A stretch of DNA of 28,357 nucleotides, from positions 1 through 28,357 of the IMG/VR virus record IMGVR_UViG_3300036800_000026; one strand, 5' to 3'. The notes below the pieces were generated by a model. It searched no databases. It was not told the DNA's origin and worked only from the letters and a program-made list of their open reading frames with translations. Position numbers and translations under genes: made by a program. Below are positions 24,220-28,357 of the stretch, piece by piece. The DNA comes from a virus. How positions within the stretch are numbered: the first letter of the stretch is position 1; each line of letters opens with the position of its first letter.

Positions 24220-24386
24220 AGGTCAAGCTACTCGCTACTCGCGCACAATACCGCAGCCTTCGCGAGGCGCTCGATACCACGCGAAGGGGAACGAAGTTCA
24301 TCAAGGTGGAGCGTGAGGCGCTCGACAAGATACTGCTCGATCACTCGCGCATCCTCGCCGTTGTCGACTATGAGGATATGGAGTGA
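24216..24386 (+). CDS. Small basic protein of 56 residues, unknown
   Basis: ATG 24216 overlaps the stop before it (ATGA) and TGA 24384-24386 overlaps the next ATG (TGATG). The protein reads MKVKLLATRAQYRSLREALD and continues with TKFIKVEREALDKILLDHSRILAVVDYEDME. It is helical, with a basic N-terminus and an acidic C-terminus. Coupled overlaps on both sides and coding-like base use support a real gene. Confidence 0.6.
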   Translation: MKVKLLATRAQYRSLREALDTTRRGTKFIKVEREALDKILLDHSRILAVVDYEDME

Positions 24387-24598
24387 TGAGCAACAGTCTA
24401 TTCGCCCGCGCGCTAACCGGCGACGACTACATGCCTAAATCCGTCGTCGGTCATCACCTTCTTATTTGTCGATACTTCCGCGCCATGCGCGCGTGTTGTC
24501 GTGAAGGCTGCTACGCGTGGCTGCGCCTGACCGCTGATCTAAAGGCGGCGCAGCGAAACCTATTGGAGTACCGCAATGGCAAAGCTGATCAATCGTAA
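24386..24598 (+). CDS. Small protein of 70 residues, unknown
   Basis: This is read from ATG 24386, one codon after a GTG alternative, overlapping the previous stop. It contains LLICRYFRAMRACCREGCYAWLRL, with four Cys in a mostly helical, amphipathic segment, and a polar C-terminus (AAQRNLLEYRNGKADQS). It may be membrane-associated or metal-binding. No family is recognised. It overlaps the next gene by 23 bases. Confidence 0.55.
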   Translation: MSNSLFARALTGDDYMPKSVVGHHLLICRYFRAMRACCREGCYAWLRLTADLKAAQRNLLEYRNGKADQS

Positions 24599-24758
24599 AG
24601 CGAAGCGCGGCCTGTCCCGCTTCGATCCTCTAGCGCGCTCTCAATCGGCCCGTGCGCTCGCCCTGCCGGAACACCAGCACCGCGTTGTGCGGTCTAAGAA
24701 GGTGTACGACAGGACACCGCGCGGAGCCTGGGAGTGGCTCAGCGATAACCAGGAGTAA
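24576..24758 (+). CDS. Small basic protein of 60 residues, unknown
   Basis: This has a GGAG site inside the previous gene. The translation MAKLINRKAKRGLSRFDPLA, then VVRSKKVYDRTPRGAWEWLSDNQE is strongly basic at the N-terminus with an acidic end, which would fit an RNA- or DNA-contacting adaptor. Function is unknown. Confidence 0.55.
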   Translation: MAKLINRKAKRGLSRFDPLARSQSARALALPEHQHRVVRSKKVYDRTPRGAWEWLSDNQE

Positions 24759-24778
24759 ATCACCCGCAGGAGAAGCAC

Positions 24779-25129
24779 ATGGCACCGTTGAAACGACGCG
24801 CGTGGCTTACGCTGCGCGTGATGCTCAACTATAACCACTATCGTCGCAGGCTTAACATCGAGCCTGCAGAGAACTGGATCGCGCTGCGGCTCATCCACGA
24901 CTGCGCGCTCGATAAGAAGGTGACGGCTAAGAAGCTTATCGCCGAAGTCGCGTGGATGACCAGCGAAGCTACGGCACTGCGTACCATCCACAAGATGGAA
25001 CTCGACGGCAAGCTTCACACGGAGCGCGATCCGAAAGACCGGCGCGTGATGATCATCCGTCCAGATGAGGCACTTGTTCATCTGGTCGAAAAACTGCTTA
25101 CACAAGCTAGCAAGATCGCTTCACGGTGA
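24779..25129 (+). CDS. Winged-helix (MarR-like) DNA-binding protein
   Basis: This encodes 116 residues with a CAGGAG site. After a basic N-terminus come ENWIALRLIHDCALDKKVTAKKLIAEVAWMTSEATALRTIHKMELDGKLHTERDPKDRRVMIIRPDEA. This is the MarR/winged-helix pattern: helix, turn, recognition helix (SEATALRTIHKMELDG), then a wing with DPKDRRVMIIRP, which closely resembles the D-x-R-D-R-R wing of MarR proteins. It is the last gene of the small-gene run and is followed by a regulatory gap, so it is a good candidate for a lysogeny or early-gene regulator. Confidence 0.8.
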   Translation: MAPLKRRAWLTLRVMLNYNHYRRRLNIEPAENWIALRLIHDCALDKKVTAKKLIAEVAWMTSEATALRTIHKMELDGKLHTERDPKDRRVMIIRPDEALVHLVEKLLTQASKIASR

Positions 25130-25218
25130 AGGCAATTCCCTGACAACGGGAAGGCGCCTTCGTCTACAACACAATCTCTGCACAATTCAGCAAGCCCCTT
25201 AGATCAAGCGTAGACGCA

Positions 25219-25271
25219 CGCAGAAAGCGTCTGGCTTGACCGCAGAAAGCGGTTGTTCTATATTTGTTCTA
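25219..25271 (+). promoter_or_regulatory. Sigma70-like promoter overlapped by two sets of direct repeats
   Basis: TTGACC (25236-25241) and TATATT (25259-25264) are 17 bases apart, a good sigma70 promoter reading right. The 11-mer CGCAGAAAGCG occurs at 25219-25229 and again at 25241-25251, a step of 22 bases (two turns), the second copy lying in the spacer. TTGTTCTA occurs at 25253-25260 and 25264-25271 (step 11), spanning the -10 box. A regulator bound here would block transcription of the downstream regulator-integrase genes. Confidence 0.7.
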
Positions 25272-25360
25272 CCCAAACTTGAAGGTCGGGGGATACCAAT
25301 GGTTATTTGTTGTCGAGGGCGTTTCGGGCAGTGCGTAGTGTGGTCCAGACTACACGGGAC

Positions 25361-25371
25361 TGGACTGTCCA
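25361..25371. promoter_or_regulatory. Perfect TGGAC-T-GTCCA palindrome
   Basis: This is the best copy of the repeated operator-like element, about 100 bases downstream of the promoter at 25236 and 113 bases before the regulator gene. A further GTCCA half-site lies at 25343. Confidence 0.55.
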
Positions 25372-25483
25372 TGCGAATGGATGATATGAACGGCGGTCGT
25401 TTGTTTTCCCTGCAACTTTGGAGATGGTCCCTGCTGTTGGCGCTCGACCCGCCAACACCACATGATCAGGAGCGAGAAGAAGC

Positions 25484-25822
25484 ATGTCACCAGCTAGGAG
25501 GCCAGTTGGCCCAGGAGAGTTAATTCTCCGCATCACCACTCACGCACTACCTGACCTGTCGCTAGCAGAGCTTAAAGTTCTGGCATGCGTGCAAGCGCAC
25601 GAAGGCGATGAAGACCCTGCACTGACGCAGAGCCGTATCGTTGAGTTGACTGGAGTGCCCAAGCAGACAGTAGGTGCTGCCCTCGACTATCTAGGAAGCG
25701 AGGGGCTTCACGAAGCGAAGCGGGAGAAGCCGCCCCTTCACCTACTGCGCCGCACCAATCGGGACAGTCGGCGCTCGAACGTGATCGAACTGACGCCGAA
25801 AGGGCGCAGCCTCTTTTCCTGA
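25484..25822 (+). CDS. Winged-helix (MarR-like) regulator next to the integrase
   Basis: This encodes 112 residues, ATG 25484, AGGAG upstream. It has LSLAELKVLACVQAHEGDEDPALTQSRIVELTGVPKQTVGAALDYLGSEGLHEAKRE: a first helix, then a clear helix-turn-helix (TQSRIVELTGVPKQTVGAALDYLGSEGL, about 48-75). A short wing and an ELTPKGRSLF end follow, as in MarR proteins. It precedes the integrase by 13 bases, so both are probably made from the promoter at 25236. It may act as repressor, excisionase-like factor or integrase regulator. It is distinct in sequence from the winged-helix protein at 24779. Confidence 0.78.
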   Translation: MSPARRPVGPGELILRITTHALPDLSLAELKVLACVQAHEGDEDPALTQSRIVELTGVPKQTVGAALDYLGSEGLHEAKREKPPLHLLRRTNRDSRRSNVIELTPKGRSLFS

Positions 25823-25835
25823 TAGGAGCAACGCA

Positions 25836-26951
25836 TTGAGCGTCACCCAACGCGGTCCCGCTTGGCAAGTCTATGTCAAGCGAGGCACACAACGTTTCCG
25901 CATCGCGGCTCCCACCGAGGAACAAGGTAAGCGGTGGGAGCAAGAGATAGTCGACTGCCTTGACGCAGGCAAGCCGGTAGACCTCGACGACATTAAGAGC
26001 ATCGGCAAGGCCGGCAGCGGTAAGACGCTTAAGGACGCGTTTGACATCGTGCAGACACGACGCTGGAAGGGCACGAAGGCAGAGAAGTCCCGATGGCTAA
26101 ACGCCCTCGCGGTCATGGAAGTCCTAGGCCAGCACACCAGTGTGGACGCAATCACCGACGAAGACGTGGACACGATGATGAAGGCGTTCGAGGACGCCGG
26201 TAACTCTGACGCCACGATCAACCGCAAAATCTCCGCGCTGTCACTCGCAGTGAAGCTCGCTATCAAGCGCGGCTGGCGTACTAAGGCGCTCGATCTAGAA
26301 CGGCGCAAGGAATACAAGGGGCGCATCCGTTACCTCGTAGGCGAGGAAGAAAACACACTGCTGACCGCAACGCGCCACTTCGGCTACACCGATCAGGCTG
26401 ACCTGTGGGTGTTCCTTATCGACACTGGCTGTCGCATCAGCGAGGCGCTGCGCGTCAACCCCGCGAAGGACTGCACGGCCACGCATGTGTCGTTCTGGAA
26501 GACGAAGAACGACGAGGCGCGCACGATCCCGCTCACTGAGCGATGCAAAGAGATTGTCCATCGACGCCGCAACCTGCCGCTACTGTTCCCGTTCGACTAC
26601 TGGACCGCAGACCGCGCCTGGGACCGCGTACGCTCGCACTTGAAGCTGCTGCAGGATCGCGAATGGGTCATCCACATGCTGCGCCATACCTGCGCGTCAC
26701 GCCTCGTGCAGCGTGGCATCCCGATCCTCGTGGTGAAGGAGTGGATGGGACACAAGAGCATCGTCACTACGATGCGCTACGCTCATCTTGCCCCTTCCAA
26801 TCTCGACGCTGCTGTGGCAGTTCTCAACCCGGCCAGCCCGCTTGGCGGAACGGTAGACGCATGGGGCTTAAAACCCCAAGGCTCAAAAGGCCGTGCCGGT
26901 TCAAGTCCGGCAGCGGGCACCAACGTCATCAACCTCAAGGAGAGTGCGTAG
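25836..26951 (+). CDS. int: Phage tyrosine-family integrase
   Basis: This encodes 371 residues from TTG 25836 with an ideal AGGAG site seven bases away. It integrates and, with help, excises the prophage by strand exchange at the tRNA-Leu site. The catalytic set is complete: Arg 200 (DTGCRISEAL), Lys 222 or 224 (SFWKTK), His 280 and Arg 283 (HMLRHTCASRL), His 306 (MGHKS) and Tyr 315 (TTMRYAHLAP). An N-terminal core-binding (SAM-like) domain spans about 65-155. The family normally ends near residue 332 (DAAVAVLN). Here about 38 extra residues are read through a tRNA gene (residues 334-362) to a stop that overlaps the lipoprotein start. The rare TTG start suggests low expression. Confidence 0.95.
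   Translation: MSVTQRGPAWQVYVKRGTQRFRIAAPTEEQGKRWEQEIVDCLDAGKPVDLDDIKSIGKAGSGKTLKDAFDIVQTRRWKGTKAEKSRWLNALAVMEVLGQHTSVDAITDEDVDTMMKAFEDAGNSDATINRKISALSLAVKLAIKRGWRTKALDLERRKEYKGRIRYLVGEEENTLLTATRHFGYTDQADLWVFLIDTGCRISEALRVNPAKDCTATHVSFWKTKNDEARTIPLTERCKEIVHRRRNLPLLFPFDYWTADRAWDRVRSHLKLLQDREWVIHMLRHTCASRLVQRGIPILVVKEWMGHKSIVTTMRYAHLAPSNLDAAVAVLNPASPLGGTVDAWGLKPQGSKGRAGSSPAAGTNVINLKESA
26836..26922 (+). tRNA. tRNA-Leu (anticodon UAA), complete, inside the integrase reading frame
   Basis: These 87 bases fold as a full leucine tRNA. The acceptor is GCCCGCT with AGCGGGC, followed by ACCA. The D arm is GGCGGAACGGTAGACGC, the anticodon stem TGGGG/CCCCA with loop CTTAAAA (anticodon TAA). A long variable arm (GGCTCAAAAGGCC) follows, and a T arm GCCGG-TTCAAGT-CCGGC. 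CCA is encoded. It shares its last 30 bases with the attR fragment at 27327-27356, but the anticodon stem and variable arm differ, so it is a different Leu(UAA) gene and is probably phage-borne. Confidence 0.9.
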
Positions 26952-27193
26952 TGGAACTGTCACCGAAGATGAAGAAGCTCGACGCGCAGTTGGTCTCACC
27001 GCTGCTCGTGCCTGTCGCCATTATCGTGATGCTGCTCGCGCTTGCCGGCTGCAATAGCGTGGTGGTCATGCACGACCCGAAGACCGGAGCGACCGCGCAG
27101 TGTCAGCCCGACAGCGGCAACCTGTTCGCTCAGCATGCGGCCGAGACGTGCGCTGAAGGCTACGAGAAGCTCGGCTGGCAGCGCGTTAACTGA
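26951..27193 (+). CDS. Small lipoprotein between integrase and attR
   Basis: This encodes 80 residues from GTG 26951, whose first base is the last of the integrase stop (TAGTG), with AAGGAG eight bases upstream. A basic start, a hydrophobic helix (LLVPVAIIVMLLALAGC) and the lipobox LAGC (Cys at about 34) mark a lipoprotein. The mature part is about 47 residues (NSVVVMHDPKTGATAQCQPDSG, then AAETCAEGYEKLGWQRVN) with two more Cys. It could be a lysogenic-conversion or superinfection-exclusion lipoprotein, or less likely an outer-membrane spanin. Being expressed with the integrase favours a prophage-state role. ATG 26969 would shorten the leader but has no ribosome site. Confidence 0.8.
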   Translation: MELSPKMKKLDAQLVSPLLVPVAIIVMLLALAGCNSVVVMHDPKTGATAQCQPDSGNLFAQHAAETCAEGYEKLGWQRVN

Positions 27194-27197
27194 GCGC

Positions 27198-27233
27198 GTG
27201 GCCTTGGGTGTGGCCTGCTTGTGGCCCATGTGG
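27198..27233. repeat. Phased GTGG(CC) repeats beside attR
   Basis: GTGG begins at 27198, 27210, 27221 and 27230, three of them as GTGGCC, at steps of 12, 11 and 9 bases. They lie about 70-100 bases from the attR core on the phage side, where integrase arm-type or excisionase sites are expected. The 9-mer GTGGCCCAT at 27221-27229 is the reverse complement of ATGGGCCAC at 21259 and 21499. Confidence 0.55.
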
Positions 27234-27299
27234 TCCGTGTCAGGCAGCACCCTGCATTAAGTCGTTGATACATCGGCACAACCGCGAACTACCAGCCGT

Positions 27300-27356
27300 C
27301 TTAAAATCCGTAGTCGCGCAAGCGATGTGCCGGTTCAAGTCCGGCAGCGGGCACCA
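27300..27356 (+). other. attR: 3' fragment of the host tRNA-Leu(UAA) gene
   Basis: From CTTAAAA (anticodon loop) to the terminal ACCA the sequence is the 3' half of a leucine tRNA: variable arm around GTCGCGCAAGCGAT, T arm GCCGG-TTCAAGT-CCGGC and acceptor strand AGCGGGC. The bases before it cannot form the 5' half: no matching acceptor strand is upstream, and the 5' anticodon stem does not pair. This is the footprint left by integration into a tRNA 3' end; the complete host gene should lie at attL, left of the window. Sequence to the right is host. Confidence 0.85.
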
Positions 27357-27495
27357 ATCATCTTTTTAGAAAGTGAACGCTTGCCTCTTCGAGCGCCCAC
27401 GCGGCGCGCCTAGGCCGAAGAGACGGTTTACCAGCAAACGAGCGGGCGATTTGTAGCGAATGCGATTAACCTAACCCAGCCTAAACATAGGATTC
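27357..27495. other. Host intergenic stretch after attR
   Basis: No gene is seen. CTCTTCG (27385-27391) pairs with CGAAGAG (27416-27422), enclosing a GC-rich part that can pair further. No T-tract follows the stem, but a CTTTTT tract stands right after the tRNA end (27361-27367) and could end the tRNA transcript. Confidence 0.5.
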
Positions 27496-27531
27496 TTGAC
27501 ATTTTAATGATACGGGTTGATACGTATCGAT
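27496..27531 (+). promoter_or_regulatory. Promoter and operator of the HTH gene
   Basis: A consensus -35 TTGACA stands at 27496-27501; GATACG or nearby TACGTA would be the -10 at 17-19 bases. TGATACG occurs at 27508-27514 and 27518-27524 (step 10), and GATACGTATC is a perfect palindrome at 27519-27528, touching the start codon. No Shine-Dalgarno is present, so a leaderless or near-leaderless mRNA is likely. The layout suggests self-regulation by the HTH protein. Confidence 0.6.
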
Positions 27532-27732
27532 ATGGTCAAAGCCCGTACTTACACCCTAACTGAAGCAGCCGAGTGTGTCGGCGTGTCGGGAATTACTTTG
27601 AAGCGGTGGTTATTATCCGGCAAAGTGCCTGAAGTTTCTCGCGACCGGAATAATTGGCGCGTATTTACTGATAGAGATATCGGCCGGATTAAGAGGTACG
27701 CATCAGTGCGGCGGGAACCGCAGCGCAAATGA
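27532..27732 (+). CDS. Small MerR/excisionase-type HTH protein
   Basis: This encodes 66 residues from ATG 27532 (TTG 27517 is a longer option within the operator). The sequence YTLTEAAECVGVSGITLKRWLLSGKVPEVSRDRNNWRVFTDRDIGRIKRY is a classic MerR-type winged HTH: T-x-x-E-A-A-x-x-x-G-V-S-x-x-T-L-x-R-W, then a wing with N-x-W-R-V-F-T-x-x-D. It has only the DNA-binding domain, with no effector part. It overlaps the methyltransferase gene by four bases (ATGA), so it is probably the control protein of that cassette, comparable in role to C proteins of restriction-modification systems. Base use is lower in GC than in the phage genes. Confidence 0.82.
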   Translation: MVKARTYTLTEAAECVGVSGITLKRWLLSGKVPEVSRDRNNWRVFTDRDIGRIKRYASVRREPQRK

Positions 27733-28357
27733 TTTCCAAAAAGAAACTCCCGGAACTAAGGCGATACATTCAGGCGGAAGAAAATCTTCCCATCACCGCT
27801 AGGATCGGGCTCGCCACGCTTGTCGTACCGGAAGGCAATGACAAGCGTCCGTGCTACAGGTGGTTCAAATACAAAGAGGCCTTTTCTTCAAAACTTCTCG
27901 GCCAATTTCTTGGCAAGGTAAGCTCGTCTTCTCCCATTCGCCTCCTCGATCCCTATTGTGGCGTCGGGACCGGCCTGTTGTCGGCCCAGCTCGCGCACAG
28001 AGCGGTTAATGCGATAGGGATAGAGTGCAATCCGTTTTCTGTTTTTGTCGCGCGAACAAAGCTGGCGTGGCACCAAATAGATGCCGAGAAATTTCGTGTG
28101 TTGGCTTCAAAGCTCGAACACGTGCAACCAACCCGGCCAGTATCATTGCCAGGACTGTCGAGCATCGCAACGGGGCGTTGCATAAGTCGGCACATGGCTA
28201 CTCAAGTAATCGCAATGCGTAATGCGATCGAAGAGATGGCACTGGGCAAAGAACGCGATGCACTTTTGCTGGGACTTGCTTCGTCTATTGAGCCCATCAG
28301 CCGCATACGGCGTGATGGGCGTGCGCTGCGGATCATCGATAAGTCCCGCACCATTTT
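27729..28357 (+). CDS. DNA methyltransferase, N-terminal part (runs off the window)
   Basis: The frame is open from ATG 27729 to the edge, giving 209 residues. Residues near 76-105 read RLLDPYCGVGTGLLSAQLA and then NAIGIECNPFSVFVARTK. This is SAM-binding motif I (D-P-x-C-G-x-G-T) followed by the acidic strand end (E-C-N-P), typical of DNA N6-adenine or N4-cytosine methyltransferases. The catalytic D/N/S-P-P-Y motif should lie in the missing part. Before motif I there is CYRWFKYKEAFSSKLL, as in several such enzymes. Coupled to the HTH gene and next to a tRNA integration site, it suggests a restriction-modification or defence island. Confidence 0.82.
   Translation, partial: MISKKKLPELRRYIQAEENLPITARIGLATLVVPEGNDKRPCYRWFKYKEAFSSKLLGQFLGKVSSSSPIRLLDPYCGVGTGLLSAQLAHRAVNAIGIECNPFSVFVARTKLAWHQIDAEKFRVLASKLEHVQPTRPVSLPGLSSIATGRCISRHMATQVIAMRNAIEEMALGKERDALLLGLASSIEPISRIRRDGRALRIIDKSRTI

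Larger units (their letters stand above)
25130..25483. promoter_or_regulatory. 354-base regulatory gap before the second regulator and integrase
   Basis: No convincing gene is present. The gap contains the promoter with phased direct repeats (25219-25271) and a perfect TGGAC-T-GTCCA at 25361-25371, with a GTCCA half-site at 25343. No minus-strand repressor gene is present, so this is not a divergent switch. Confidence 0.6.

Noticed and set aside
25371-25523. Possible 50-codon gene from ATG 25371 (also read from 25236)
   Set aside because: The start lies on the operator palindrome or promoter, there is no ribosome site, and it overlaps the better winged-helix gene by 40 bases.
26543-27193. 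216-codon frame joining the end of integrase (in another frame) to the lipoprotein
   Set aside because: The upstream part is a shadow of the integrase. GTG 26951 with AAGGAG and stop overlap is the proper start.
27300-27356. Second functional tRNA-Leu
   Set aside because: The 5' acceptor strand and D arm are absent and the 5' anticodon stem does not pair, so it is a fragment.
27385-27422. Terminator of the host tRNA
   Set aside because: The stem is good but no T tract follows, and a T5 run much nearer the tRNA end is a better candidate.
1-28357. Phage RNA polymerase, DNA polymerase, primase, or consensus T7-type phage promoters
   Set aside because: No such genes are in the window, and no promoter-like sequence of about 20 bases repeats before the late genes; these functions must lie to the left, if present.

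Overview
The window is most of the right-hand part of a temperate, T7-like podovirus prophage, followed by the attR junction and a short piece of host chromosome. The host is probably a proteobacterium: the Leu(UAA) tRNA genes have the usual Gram-negative form with an encoded CCA, the phage DNA is GC-rich, and the lysis enzymes and lipoprotein fit a Gram-negative cell. I cannot name the genus. All convincing genes lie on the + strand, with mostly touching or overlapping stop/start codons.

Layout. (a) 1-20826 is the late module in T7 order: two small paralogous proline/glycine-rich proteins, portal (gp8-like), scaffold (gp9-like), major capsid (gp10-like), a strong terminator after the capsid block (as in T7), tail tubular A and B (gp11, gp12), a gp13-like acyltransferase-fold protein plus a second GNAT, internal virion proteins gp14-, gp15- and gp16-like, a tail fibre with a T7-type N-terminus and two collagen-like blocks between three related globular repeats, holin, small terminase, an HNH-like protein, a small beta-rich protein, a GH108 muramidase endolysin, a class-3-lipase-like hydrolase and the large terminase. 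No Rz/Rz1 spanin pair is seen in the lysis cassette. (b) 20827-21795 is about 970 bases without a credible gene. In the prophage this should be the joined ends of the linear phage genome. It holds hairpins, helically phased GTGG/CCAC repeats in an imperfect dyad, a perfect DnaA box and several copies of a TGGAC-N-GTCCA element. (c) 21796-25129 is a run of about a dozen small, mostly unknown, tightly packed genes, ending in a winged-helix regulator. (d) 25130-25483 is a regulatory region with a sigma70-like promoter overlapped by phased direct repeats. It is followed by a second winged-helix gene and a TTG-started tyrosine integrase. (e) A complete tRNA-Leu(UAA) gene lies inside the 3' end of the integrase reading frame. 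A small lipoprotein gene is coupled to the integrase stop, and then a 3'-only fragment of another tRNA-Leu(UAA) marks attR (27300-27356). (f) After attR is host DNA: an HTH gene with its own promoter/operator, overlapping by four bases a DNA methyltransferase gene that runs off the window, which looks like part of a restriction-modification or defence cassette.

How it fits together: after integration at a host tRNA-Leu(UAA) gene, the early and replication genes (RNA polymerase, DNA polymerase, primase; none seen here) would lie to the left of the window next to attL. The late genes build and release the particle. The right-end small-gene region carries the lysogeny-control and integration functions. 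The most unusual points are the integrase-embedded tRNA, the lipase in the lysis cassette, the phased GTGG/CCAC repeats shared with the attR arm, and the dispersed operator-like palindrome. Family assignments come from reading the translated sequence and from memory of T7-group proteins; no database search was run.
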